Assembly: GCA_902593165.1 (NCBI GenBank)
Contig: CACJHI010000006.1
Coordinates: 1-64,000 of the forward strand
Direction: 5' to 3'
Origin: an uncultured Bacteroidota bacterium
Lineage (GTDB): Bacteria > Bacteroidota > Bacteroidia > Flavobacteriales > Flavobacteriaceae
DNA: 64,000 nt
Positions 16,360 to 24,490 of the stretch are shown here, in pieces; within the stretch, counting starts at the first letter, position 1; each line of letters opens with the position of its first letter. The notes under the pieces are model-generated. The model was not told where the DNA came from and did no database searches. It saw only the letters and a program-made list of their open reading frames with translations. The position numbers and the translations under genes were made by a program.

Positions 16360-17304
16360 TCAATAAACAAGGGAATTTTCATCAAGTTTTAACCCATTTA
16401 TCAGGTCTTTTGCATTCATCACTCTCTTATTCTCTAACTGAATAAGGGTGCAATTTATAATCCTATCCTCAGAATATACATGTAATTCCCTGTCATGAAC
16501 TAAAATTTTTCCAACTTTTTTGTTTAATATTTTTTTACCTATCTCAGCCTTAAGAATTTTCATTCTAATTTCACTATTTCCATTTTTTAGAATTGTCCAC
16601 GCACCTGGTATTGGAGATAGTCCTCTAATTTTTCCTAATATTTCTTTAGCATTCTTATTCCAATCTATCCTTGTATTCTCTTTGGATAATTTAGGAGCAA
16701 TCTTTATATCCTCAGCTATAATCTGTTTCGATGCTTTTAGAGTATCTGTAATAACTCCATTAATTGTTTTTACTAGTAATTTTGATCCAATAGATGATAA
16801 TTTTAGATATAAAGAACCAAAGTCATCCTCATCACTAATAATAATTTCCTCTTTGAGCAAAATGTCTCCTTTGTCAATACTTTCATTTATAAAGAATGTA
16901 GTAACACCAGTTTTTGTCTCATTGTTAATTAAACACCAGTTAATAGGTGCAGCACCTCTATAATTTGGTAATAATGAAGCATGAAGGTTAATTGTACCAT
17001 ATTTTGGAATAGAAAATATTTCAAGAGGTAGCTTTCTAAAGGCAACGACAATAATTAAATCTGGTTGAATATCTTCAATTTGACTAATAAATTCTTTGTC
17101 ACTAAGATTTTCAGGTTGAAGAATTTTAATATTATTCTTTTTAGCATATTGTTTTACCTCGCTTTCATTTATTTTTTGACCTCTTCCAGATTTTTTGTCA
17201 GGTGTTGTCACTACATAGTCTACGCTATAATTTAGATTGATCTCATGAAGGGAGTCTACTGCAAAACTTGGTGTGCCAAAAAAAATTATTTTTAATTCAT
17301 TCAT
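16360..17304 (-). CDS. fmt: Methionyl-tRNA formyltransferase
   Basis: Formylates initiator Met-tRNA with 10-formyl-THF so translation can start. The catalytic triad aligns with the E. coli enzyme even in numbering: Asn106 and His108 in 'INLHASLLPNYRG' and Asp144 in 'SIDKGDILL'. The C-terminal tRNA-binding domain occupies about 205-314. Length 314 residues is normal. It starts within the last bases of the AAA ATPase gene (8-base overlap), so it is the second gene of that pair. Confidence 0.96.
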   Translation of the reverse strand: MNELKIIFFGTPSFAVDSLHEINLNYSVDYVVTTPDKKSGRGQKINESEVKQYAKKNNIKILQPENLSDKEFISQIEDIQPDLIIVVAFRKLPLEIFSIPKYGTINLHASLLPNYRGAAPINWCLINNETKTGVTTFFINESIDKGDILLKEEIIISDEDDFGSLYLKLSSIGSKLLVKTINGVITDTLKASKQIIAEDIKIAPKLSKENTRIDWNKNAKEILGKIRGLSPIPGAWTILKNGNSEIRMKILKAEIGKKILNKKVGKILVHDRELHVYSEDRIINCTLIQLENKRVMNAKDLINGLKLDENSLVY

Positions 17305-17845
17305 ATATTCTATCTAAAATAAATCTAACTCTTTCTTCAATACTCATATTTGGGACTCTAATCATATTAATCCCTGATTGTTCATATATCCTTATTATAA
17401 AAGGGCTAATCTTTTCAGCATCGCTGAATTCCTCAATTCTATTATCATCCTTTTTATATATCTCTTTCCAAGGCTCGAATAAAAAGATTAAGTCATATTT
17501 ATATTCTAAGGGAAGTTTATCCCAATAATTTGTGGAATTACCAATAGATCTAAGATAGGCAGTCACCTCATGAATGCCTCTATCGTAGAAAACTAAATTA
17601 TCCTTACATTCTAGTTGGTTAGCAGCCTCAAAGTCAAATTTTCTTTTCTTAAAAATATTTTTACTTATTTCAATCGGATCTGTCTTAAACTCTAATCCTT
17701 TTAATTTGAATTCATCAAAAATCTCTCTTGCAGCCTCTTCAAAGCAATAAAAATCTTTTTTCTTTAATTCATTTATAACACTTGTCTTTCCAGTGCTTGG
17801 ACCTCCAGCTAATACAATTCTTTTATTTATTTTTATTTCTGACAT
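17297..17845 (-). CDS. AAA_28-type ATP-binding protein
   Basis: A 182-residue P-loop protein (Walker A 'GGPSTGKTS', residues 14-22) followed by 'FEEAAREIFDEF' and 'LVFYDRGIHEVTAYL', as in the AAA_28/NadR-kinase-like group of small nucleotide-binding proteins. The C-terminal part has 'NMIRVPNMSIEERVRFIL'. It may be a kinase-like enzyme acting on a small substrate; none is known. It is transcribed before fmt and divergently from the DUF493 gene, whose start lies 52 bases away. Confidence 0.85.
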   Translation of the reverse strand: MSEIKINKRIVLAGGPSTGKTSVINELKKKDFYCFEEAAREIFDEFKLKGLEFKTDPIEISKNIFKKRKFDFEAANQLECKDNLVFYDRGIHEVTAYLRSIGNSTNYWDKLPLEYKYDLIFLFEPWKEIYKKDDNRIEEFSDAEKISPFIIRIYEQSGINMIRVPNMSIEERVRFILDRIYE

Positions 17846-17897
17846 TACTCCAGATCAGATTGGTTATATTTGTCTATTATTTACAAAATTAATTTCA

Positions 17898-18191
17898 TTG
17901 TCAAATAAAAGCACTAAATCTGAAGATTTTTATTTAAGATTTGAAGAACAATTAAAAGAATCTCAATCATGGCCAGGATCTTATCTGTATAAATTTATTC
18001 TTAAAAATGATGGAGGTGAATTAGATAAATTAAAATCAATTCTTGATAGTTTTAAGGGAAATATATCTCAAAAATCTTCAACAAATAATAAATTTATAAG
18101 TGTAACATTTGATTTTTATGCTTCAACTCCTGCAGATGTTATTAAAATTTATAAAGAAGTAAGTGTCATAGAGGACATAATTAGCCTTTAG
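17898..18191 (+). CDS. DUF493 (YbeD-like) family protein
   Basis: A 97-residue protein of the DUF493 family: 'FYLRFEEQLKESQSWPGSYLYKFIL' region (residues about 10-35), then 'KLKSILDSFKGNISQKSSTNNKFISVTF' and the C-terminal 'ASTPADVIKIYKEVSVIEDIISL'. The compact ferredoxin-like fold is thought to be regulatory. I choose the TTG at 17898, since an upstream Met would extend into the divergent ATPase gene with unrelated hydrophobic residues. DUF4290 and murA follow on the same strand. Confidence 0.85.
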   Translation: MSNKSTKSEDFYLRFEEQLKESQSWPGSYLYKFILKNDGGELDKLKSILDSFKGNISQKSSTNNKFISVTFDFYASTPADVIKIYKEVSVIEDIISL

Positions 18192-18222
18192 ATTGGTAAT
18201 TAATTTATTAAATTGCATGTAT

Positions 18223-18861
18223 ATGAACTCATTAGAATACAATACTGAGAGAACTAAGCTCATAATTCCAGAATATGGTAGGCATATTCACCAAATGATT
18301 GACCAGGCAGTAGCTCTAAAAGATAAGGCTGAAAGGAATAAAATGGCTAAAGCCATAATCGGAGTTATGGGTAATCTTAATCCTCACTTAAGAGATGTAC
18401 CAGATTTCCAACATAAATTGTGGGCTCAACTTTTTATAATGTCAAATTTTGAGCTTGATGTTGATAGCCCTTTTGAGAAGCCATCAAAAGAACTTTATGT
18501 CAATAGTAAGCCAAATAAACTTGAGTATCCTCAAAGTTATCCTAAGTATAGGTTCTATGGAAATAATATTAAAAAAATGATTGATATTGCTTTAGAATGG
18601 GAAGATGGAGAATTAAAGGATAAGCTAATTGCAAACATTGCAAATCACATGAAAAAGTGTTTTTTGAATTGGAACAAAGATTCTGTTGATGATAAAGTGA
18701 TTTTCGATCATTTAGCAGATTTATCTAATGGAGCTTTAGAGGTTCCAGAATCAAAACTTCCATTAACTGACTCAAGTGAATTTCTTAAAAATAAAGTCAA
18801 GACAAATAATAATTATAAGACGAATAATAAAAATCGCAAAAAGTCTAAAAGAAGGTATTAA
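18223..18861 (+). CDS. DUF4290 family protein
   Basis: About 212 residues, matching the Bacteroidota family DUF4290: it opens with 'LEYNTERTKLIIPEYGRHIHQMI' (residues 4-26), contains 'NPHLRDVPDFQHKLWAQLFIM', and ends in a Lys/Asn-rich tail (about 180-212). Largely helical, no signal or membrane segment. Start chosen at ATG 18223, just ahead of the conserved opening; ATG 18217 is two codons earlier. Its stop overlaps the murA start by one base. Position ahead of murA is conserved in related genomes, but no role is known. Confidence 0.88.
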   Translation: MNSLEYNTERTKLIIPEYGRHIHQMIDQAVALKDKAERNKMAKAIIGVMGNLNPHLRDVPDFQHKLWAQLFIMSNFELDVDSPFEKPSKELYVNSKPNKLEYPQSYPKYRFYGNNIKKMIDIALEWEDGELKDKLIANIANHMKKCFLNWNKDSVDDKVIFDHLADLSNGALEVPESKLPLTDSSEFLKNKVKTNNNYKTNNKNRKKSKRRY

Positions 18862-20171
18862 TGTCTAATTTAAGAGTAAGAGGTGGAGTAAAGTTGTCTG
18901 GTGAAATAACACCGCAAGGTGCAAAAAATGAAGCATTACAAGTTATTTGTGCTACTTTGTTATCAGATGATGATATAATTATCTCGAACGTTCCTAATAT
19001 TATTGACGTAGTTAAACTAATTGATATACTGAAGAGTTTAGGAGTTCAGGTTAATGAACTAGCTAAAGGAAAATATTCTTTTAATTCAAAAAAAATTGAT
19101 TTAAAATATCTTGAAAATCAAGATTTTATTAGTAACGCAAAGAAATTAAGAGGGTCAATTATGTTAGTAGGTCCTCTTCTTGCAAGGTTTGGCTTAGCTT
19201 CAATCCCTAGGCCAGGAGGTGATAAAATAGGGAGGAGAAGACTTGATACTCATTTTATAAATCTTGAAAAACTAGGAGCAAAACTTGATTATAATTCAAA
19301 AAATAGAATGTATTCAGTAACCTCTATTAATTCTCTTAAAGGAGCAAATATACTCTTGGATGAAGCTTCAGTTACTGGTACTGCAAATATTGTAATGGCA
19401 TCTGTCTTAGCTGAAGGACTAACTACTATATACAATGCTGCATGTGAGCCATACATTCAACAACTCTGTAAACTCCTTAATAATATGGGAGCTGATATTA
19501 AAGGTATTGGTTCTAACTTGTTGAAAATAAATGGGGTTTCCTCATTAAATGGAGCTAATCATGATATTCTCCCAGATATGATTGAAATTGGAAGTTGGAT
19601 TGGTTTAGCTGCAATGACTAGAAGTAAATTAAAAATTAAAAATGTGTCATGGGATAACTTAGGTCAAATACCAGATGTATTTAGAAAATTAGGTATTACT
19701 GTCAAAAGAGAGGGAGATGATATCTTAATACCTGAACACCCTAATGGATATTCTGTATCTAACTATATTGATGGTTCTATATTAACTATCTCAGACGCTC
19801 CTTGGCCTGGTTTTAGCCCTGATCTGATATCAATTATCTTAGTTGTTGCTACTCAAGCTAATGGAAGCACTCTAATACATCAAAAGATGTTCGAGAGTAG
19901 ATTATTTTTTGTTGATAAACTAATAGATATGGGGGCAAAAATAATTTTATGTGATCCACATAGAGCATCAGTCATTGGACACAACTTTAAATCCTCTTTA
20001 AAACCTACTATAATGACCTCACCGGATATCCGAGCTGGTATTGCATTATTAATTGCTGCACTTTCTGCCTCAGGAGAAAGCATTATTCAGAATGTTGAGC
20101 AAATTGATAGAGGCTATGAAAATATTGTAGAAAGATTAAAATCCATTGGAGCTGATATAGATAGGGTATAG
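18861..20171 (+). CDS. murA: UDP-N-acetylglucosamine 1-carboxyvinyltransferase
   Basis: First committed step of peptidoglycan synthesis: transfers enolpyruvate from PEP to UDP-GlcNAc. Residues Lys22-Asn23 ('GAKNEAL') are in place. The active-site loop reads 'RPGGDKIGRRRLDTH', so Asp121 stands where E. coli has Cys115, the residue alkylated by fosfomycin. Other signatures: 'GPLLARFGLASIPRPGG' and 'VTGTANIVMA'. Length 436, slightly longer than usual (418-420). Last gene of the DUF493-DUF4290-murA run, convergent with the photolyase operon. Confidence 0.95.
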   Translation: MSNLRVRGGVKLSGEITPQGAKNEALQVICATLLSDDDIIISNVPNIIDVVKLIDILKSLGVQVNELAKGKYSFNSKKIDLKYLENQDFISNAKKLRGSIMLVGPLLARFGLASIPRPGGDKIGRRRLDTHFINLEKLGAKLDYNSKNRMYSVTSINSLKGANILLDEASVTGTANIVMASVLAEGLTTIYNAACEPYIQQLCKLLNNMGADIKGIGSNLLKINGVSSLNGANHDILPDMIEIGSWIGLAAMTRSKLKIKNVSWDNLGQIPDVFRKLGITVKREGDDILIPEHPNGYSVSNYIDGSILTISDAPWPGFSPDLISIILVVATQANGSTLIHQKMFESRLFFVDKLIDMGAKIILCDPHRASVIGHNFKSSLKPTIMTSPDIRAGIALLIAALSASGESIIQNVEQIDRGYENIVERLKSIGADIDRV

Positions 20172-20173
20172 CT

Positions 20174-20455
20174 CTATCTTTTGGAGATCTTATTATTTGA
20201 AATATTTCTTTGAAGTTTACACTTAAATCTATCTACACTGTTTTCTCTGAGTTTTGAATGTTTAGTTTTTCTTCCACTAACTCTTTCTCTCCAAAGTTTA
20301 AAACTACTTTTCTTTAAATTATTTCTCATTATGGTTTTCAATTCCTTCTCATTTATATTAAACTGAAGAAATATTGCCTCAAAAGGAGTCCTATCTTCCC
20401 AAGCCATTTCAATAATCCTGTCTATGTCCACTAAACTTTTACTTTTCATTATCAA
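20174..20455 (-). CDS. TIGR03643 (DUF2805) family protein
   Basis: A 93-residue basic protein matching TIGR03643: 'DRIIEMAWEDRTPFEAI' then 'FNINEKELKTIMRNNLKKSSFKLWRERVSGRKTKH' region (residues about 29-66), followed by a Lys/Arg-rich tail. The N-terminal part looks like a helix-turn-helix; the basic motif suggests nucleic-acid binding. It is the last gene of the operon and overlaps the photolyase-like gene by 17 bases. This family is a recurrent neighbour of photolyase genes, but its role is not established. Confidence 0.85.
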   Translation of the reverse strand: MIMKSKSLVDIDRIIEMAWEDRTPFEAIFLQFNINEKELKTIMRNNLKKSSFKLWRERVSGRKTKHSKLRENSVDRFKCKLQRNISNNKISKR

Positions 20456-21929
20456 TTTTTTCTAAAAATTTTTCAGCATTTACAATATGTAGTTCCCTTT
20501 TTTCAGGAGTCATTTTGTCAAACGTATTTATAAGCATTCTAAGTCTTGGATTTTTTACAAAAAAATCTCTTTGTTTATCCATAAATCTCCAAAATAAACC
20601 ATCCCAAGTTGAATCCCATTCACCTTTTTTAAAATCACTCATTTTATATACATAGTTACTACTGCTTATATATGGTTTTGTTGACATCAATCCTCCATCA
20701 GCAAATTGACTCATGCCATAAATGTTTGGGACCATAACCCAATCATAAGAATCAATAAACAATTCCATAAACCACCTGTAAACTTCATCTGGATCAAATT
20801 CGCATAATAACATAAAGTTTCCAAGTATCATCAATCTTTCAATATGGTGGAGATATCCTGTTTTGAGAACTTTTTTAATTGAAGTATCAACTGGTTCGAT
20901 ACCTGTTTCCCCAGTGTAAAAGGATCTTGGAATCTTTCTTTTAAATCCCCAATAATTTAGTGTCCTTTCATAACTCCCTTTAACTATGTAAATACCTCTA
21001 ATAAACTCTCTCCAACCTATTATTTGTCTGACAAAGCCCTCAGTCGAGTTAATAGGAATATTATTTTTTTTAGCAAAATCTATTGATTTAGATATAACAT
21101 ATTTGGGACTAAGAAGTCCAACATTCATTAATGGACTTAATAAACTATGATTTAATGTTACCTCTTCTTTAACTATAGCATCTTCATAGTCACCAAACAT
21201 TAGGAATCTATTTTCTAAAAAATCATCAAACCATTTTTCTGATTCATTAAATGTGACTGGGTATTTAAACATGCCAACTTCACCATAATTGTCTTTATAA
21301 TTCTTTTCTGTATATAATTTAGAATCAATTGTATAATTACTATCTTCTGGAGTATAAATCTTAGGAGGAATTTCTCCTTTAGGATATTTCTTTCTGTTTA
21401 ATATATCATATGTCCACTCACCACCTTCTGGTGTTCCATGAGAATCTATAAGTATATTTCTTTTTTTTCTCTCACTTTTATAAAAAGAGGTTTGAAAAAA
21501 CTTTTTTTTAGATTCCTTGAAAAAGTCTTTAAGGTCTTCATTTGTATTTAAAAAATGTGGGGATTCATGAATCAATAGTTCTATTCCATACTCATTACAT
21601 TTTTTCTTAATCCTTTTGTTTAAAAGATAGTCAACAGGATCGTACATCTCAACCACATTAAATCCTTTTCCTTTAACGGTGTCTAATAAGCTTAAAATAT
21701 TTGATTGATCATCATATGAATTAATATAGGAAACTCTCAGATTTTTATTTTTTAAATAATCCTCATAGAATTTCATGGTCGCACGATGAAATGAGATTTT
21801 TTGTTTATGAAATTTATATTGTTTAAAAAATAAATATTCTTCTACTAAAAAAATATGGCTTTCAGTTTTTATAAGTTTACTTTCCTTAAAAAGCTGATTT
21901 GGGAAAACTAGGCAACACTTATTAACCAT
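20439..21929 (-). CDS. Cryptochrome/photolyase family protein (FeS-BCP-like lineage)
   Basis: A 496-residue flavoprotein of the lineage that includes bacterial (6-4) photolyases (PhrB/CryB). Features: N-terminal 'CLVFPNQLF', 'YDPVDYLLNKRIKKKC', 'GWREFIRGIY', 'YDWVMVPNIYGMSQFADGG' (the FAD-binding core, about 395-415) and 'WDGLFWRFMDKQRDFF'. Known members bind a [4Fe-4S] cluster through four Cys, three of them near the C-terminus; here no Cys occurs after 'LLCEFDPDEVY', so the cluster is probably absent. It overlaps cry-DASH by 8 bases and the TIGR03643 gene by 17. Likely DNA repair of UV photoproducts or light signalling. Confidence 0.9.
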   Translation of the reverse strand: MVNKCCLVFPNQLFKESKLIKTESHIFLVEEYLFFKQYKFHKQKISFHRATMKFYEDYLKNKNLRVSYINSYDDQSNILSLLDTVKGKGFNVVEMYDPVDYLLNKRIKKKCNEYGIELLIHESPHFLNTNEDLKDFFKESKKKFFQTSFYKSERKKRNILIDSHGTPEGGEWTYDILNRKKYPKGEIPPKIYTPEDSNYTIDSKLYTEKNYKDNYGEVGMFKYPVTFNESEKWFDDFLENRFLMFGDYEDAIVKEEVTLNHSLLSPLMNVGLLSPKYVISKSIDFAKKNNIPINSTEGFVRQIIGWREFIRGIYIVKGSYERTLNYWGFKRKIPRSFYTGETGIEPVDTSIKKVLKTGYLHHIERLMILGNFMLLCEFDPDEVYRWFMELFIDSYDWVMVPNIYGMSQFADGGLMSTKPYISSSNYVYKMSDFKKGEWDSTWDGLFWRFMDKQRDFFVKNPRLRMLINTFDKMTPEKRELHIVNAEKFLEKIDNEK

Positions 21930-23214
21930 TTAACCAAATTTTTTCGTATGACTTATCAGGATCATACCTTTCAGATTGTAGTTTTGGATTAAACTTTCTG
22001 AATGGCATTGAGTCGTTACCTATACCCGCATTGTAAAGCCAATTTCCATAGTTACTGTGAACATCATAATCTATTAACATTGATTCAAAATACTCAGCAC
22101 CAATTCTCCAGTCAATTTTTAATTCTTTAGTCAGGTAATTTGAAACATTTTGTCTTCCTCTATTTGACATAAAACCTGTCTGTGATAGCTCTATCATATT
22201 TGCATTTACAAAGGGCTCATTTGTCTTACCATTTATCCAGTTTAATAATATATCTTGATCATCTGACCATTCTTTGTCTTCACCATAAATGCCATCTTTA
22301 TTAAAAAATTTGTCCTTGTGTTGCATAGAGACATATTTAAAAAAATCTCTCCAGATTAGCTCAAAATATAACCAATATGTAGAGTCATTCTTTTCAACCT
22401 CTTTCTCATATTCTTTTAATAACTTGAATATATACTTAACTGATACAGACCCATTTGCTAGCCAAGGTGAAAATTTGGAGCTATAATCTTCACCAATTAG
22501 TCCATTACGTGTTAATTTATACGTTGACACATTCCTTGTTTCAAAGAAATAATTTCTGATTCTATTCTTTGCATTTGTTTCGCCACCTTTAAATCTAAAA
22601 ACAGAATCTTTGTGTACTTCGAAATCTTTAAATCCAAGATCAGATAATGATGGTATAGAGTAGTCAATTGAAACTTTATTGTCTGAATTAAGAGATTTAG
22701 GTATTGATAAAGTATCATTTACAGATAAATACTTTTCACATTTTTTTCTAAAATTGGAAAATCCCCTAGGTATATTGTCATACAAGCTTCTAACATCATT
22801 AGGTGAGAACAGAAATTGATCAAAGTCTTTTATCAAATTAATTTCTTCTGGTATGAATGACTCTTCTCTTAACTCATCTCTTGTCCACTCTGTTTGTGTG
22901 TAAATGTTCGTTATTCCATACTGATCAATTATTTCGTTTATTGATTGGCCAAAATCTCTGTGAGTTATAATTAATGAGATATTTAATGTTTCAAGTTGAG
23001 TTTTTAAGTCAGATATAGTTTCTAGTAGAAATTTTGCTCTATATTTTTCTGTTTTTTTAAATCCATACTTTGTAGAAATAAAAATTTTGGGATCTATATT
23101 AATGAAACCAATAACATTATCTGATTCGTTCATTGCTCTGGTTAATGAACTATTATCCTCAACCCTCATATTATTTCGAAACCATACTAGACTATTTATC
23201 TTTTGCTTCTGCAT
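21922..23214 (-). CDS. Cryptochrome DASH
   Basis: A 430-residue photolyase-family protein. The N-terminal domain begins 'SLVWFRNNMRVEDN', with 'YRAKFLLETISDLK'. The FAD domain has 'GGETNAKNRIRNYF', 'TYKLTRNGLIGEDYSSKFSPWLANG', 'GFMSNRGRQNVSNYL' and 'DWRIGAEYFESMLIDYDVHSNYGNWLY' (all within 225-400), the diagnostic cry-DASH blocks. Known members repair cyclobutane dimers in single-stranded DNA and sense blue light. It is shorter than many DASH proteins, which run 430-500 residues. Its start overlaps the DUF2256 micro-gene by 19 bases, and its end overlaps the second photolyase. Confidence 0.93.
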   Translation of the reverse strand: MQKQKINSLVWFRNNMRVEDNSSLTRAMNESDNVIGFINIDPKIFISTKYGFKKTEKYRAKFLLETISDLKTQLETLNISLIITHRDFGQSINEIIDQYGITNIYTQTEWTRDELREESFIPEEINLIKDFDQFLFSPNDVRSLYDNIPRGFSNFRKKCEKYLSVNDTLSIPKSLNSDNKVSIDYSIPSLSDLGFKDFEVHKDSVFRFKGGETNAKNRIRNYFFETRNVSTYKLTRNGLIGEDYSSKFSPWLANGSVSVKYIFKLLKEYEKEVEKNDSTYWLYFELIWRDFFKYVSMQHKDKFFNKDGIYGEDKEWSDDQDILLNWINGKTNEPFVNANMIELSQTGFMSNRGRQNVSNYLTKELKIDWRIGAEYFESMLIDYDVHSNYGNWLYNAGIGNDSMPFRKFNPKLQSERYDPDKSYEKIWLNG

Positions 23215-23333
23215 AATTTGCTACAATATTTTATTTCATCCCAATTTATTTTCCATTTTTTTCTCCATGAAAATTCCAGTCCACATATGACACATATTTT
23301 TGTTGGTAAGTTTTGCTTTTTGACTCCTCTCAT
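23196..23333 (-). CDS. DUF2256 micro-protein, four-Cys zinc-ribbon type
   Basis: A 45-residue protein encoded on the minus strand from ATG 23333 to TAA 23196. It reads MRGVKKQNLPTKICVICG, then aromatic and basic residues with three Trp, then 'YCSKLCRSKR'. Cys14-x2-Cys17 and Cys37-x3-Cys41 form a zinc-ribbon-like set, and the 'P.KIC..CG..F.WRKKW...W..I.YCS..CR' pattern matches DUF2256. The start shares one base with the SDR stop (TAATG) and its end overlaps cry-DASH by 19 bases, so it is embedded in the operon. DUF2256 genes are commonly found next to photolyases; the role is unknown. It is short enough to be missed by gene finders. Confidence 0.85.
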   Translation of the reverse strand: MRGVKKQNLPTKICVICGLEFSWRKKWKINWDEIKYCSKLCRSKR

Positions 23334-24025
23334 TAATTAGTTTTAAGTGAACTCATACCCCCGTCAAATGGAATTATTTGACCAGTCATCCATTTACTTT
23401 TTTCACTTAATAAAAACTTAACCATCTCAGATATGTCCTGAGCAGATCCAATTTGCTTCATCGGATGTCTATTCTTAGCATTATCAACTTTTGACTCAGA
23501 ATTAAGAAACTTTTCTGCCATCGGTGTATCAAGTATAGATGGAGCAACAGCATTTACTCTTATTTTTGGAGCAAATTCAGCTGCAAGCGATCTAGTCAAA
23601 CCTTCAATTGCTCCCTTAGATGTAGAAACTGAGCTATGAAAAGGCATCCCTAATTTTACAGCGACTGTACTAAACATTACTATACTAGGATTGTCTGAGG
23701 ATTGCAGTCTAGGTAAAACTTTTTGAAGTATTTTGACACAGCCCATTACATTAATATTAAAATCATCTATAAAAGAGGATGGCTTAATACCCTTAAATGG
23801 CCTAAGATTTATTGTGCCAGGCAGGTAAACAAAACCATCTATTTGATCTGGCAACCAATCTAAATCAAAATCATCATCTAAATTTAATTTCTGAGTTTTA
23901 ATTTCTGTGCCTTCAAAAATTTCTGTATTTCTAGTAGATACAAATACATTATTATTTTCAACGAGTTTTTTTGAAAGTTCATAACCAATTCCAGTTGAAC
24001 CTCCTATTAAAAGTATATTTTTCAT
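23333..24025 (-). CDS. SDR family protein with altered active site
   Basis: A 230-residue Rossmann-fold protein: nucleotide motif 'GGSTGIGYEL' (8-17), catalytic-type Ser119 in 'MFSTVAV', then 'FHSSVSTSKGAIEGLTRSLAAEFAPKIRVNAVAP' (129-162). In the usual YxxxK motif the Lys (137) is kept but the Tyr position (133) is Val. The C-terminal 'SKWMTGQIIPFDGG' matches SDR. Without Tyr the standard hydride-transfer chemistry is doubtful. It is tightly coupled to DUF2256 and cry-DASH downstream and to the SRPBCC gene upstream (adjacent bases). Role unknown. Confidence 0.88.
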   Translation of the reverse strand: MKNILLIGGSTGIGYELSKKLVENNNVFVSTRNTEIFEGTEIKTQKLNLDDDFDLDWLPDQIDGFVYLPGTINLRPFKGIKPSSFIDDFNINVMGCVKILQKVLPRLQSSDNPSIVMFSTVAVKLGMPFHSSVSTSKGAIEGLTRSLAAEFAPKIRVNAVAPSILDTPMAEKFLNSESKVDNAKNRHPMKQIGSAQDISEMVKFLLSEKSKWMTGQIIPFDGGMSSLKTN

Positions 24026-24490
24026 TTATTTATAATCTCCAAAAGTTTTTATTAATTCTTGTTTTCTGTATTTAAAAATACTTTTCAGCTTAGAATTAAT
24101 AAAAAGGAAATTAAGTAGAACCCCAATTGGCCCTAGGGGAATTTTGTAGTGAATTACATCTTCCATTAAAACACCATTCTCGATTTCTTTAATGAAATGT
24201 TTGTGATGCCAGAAACTGTAAGGACCAAATCTTTGTTCATCAACGAAGAACTCCTTGTCTTGAACTTGAGTAATTTCAGTAACCCAATTAATCTTAATAC
24301 CAAGTAATGGTTTAACAGTATACTGTATTATTTGACCTGGGTAGGCTTTCTTTTTATCATAATCAGTTATATTGAAATCCATAGACTTGGGTGTTATTAA
24401 TTCCAAATTGCTGGGCGATGATAAAAAATCCCATGCTTCATTCAAACTAATAGGTAGCTTTTGTGAATATTTTAACTTAAAGATTTTCAT
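24026..24490 (-). CDS. SRPBCC family protein
   Basis: A 154-residue protein of the polyketide-cyclase/START superfamily: 'KYSQKLPISLNEAWDFLSSPSNLELITP' at the N-terminus (residues 8-35), 'DEQRFGPYSFWHHKHFIKE' near 87-105, and a C-terminal helix 'FKYRKQELIKTFGDY'. The fold makes a hydrophobic cavity for a small ligand. No signal peptide. It overlaps Maf by 14 bases and abuts the SDR gene. In related flavobacteria this type of protein accompanies SDR and photolyase genes; a ligand or cofactor link is a guess. Confidence 0.85.
   Translation of the reverse strand: MKIFKLKYSQKLPISLNEAWDFLSSPSNLELITPKSMDFNITDYDKKKAYPGQIIQYTVKPLLGIKINWVTEITQVQDKEFFVDEQRFGPYSFWHHKHFIKEIENGVLMEDVIHYKIPLGPIGVLLNFLFINSKLKSIFKYRKQELIKTFGDYK

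Noticed and set aside
16520-16963. 147-codon plus-strand frame opposite fmt
   Set aside because: Antisense to a certain gene with all catalytic residues on the other strand.
17793-17897. Long N-terminal extension of the DUF493 protein
   Set aside because: It would overlap the divergent AAA_28 gene start and codes unrelated residues; TTG at 17898 matches the family length.
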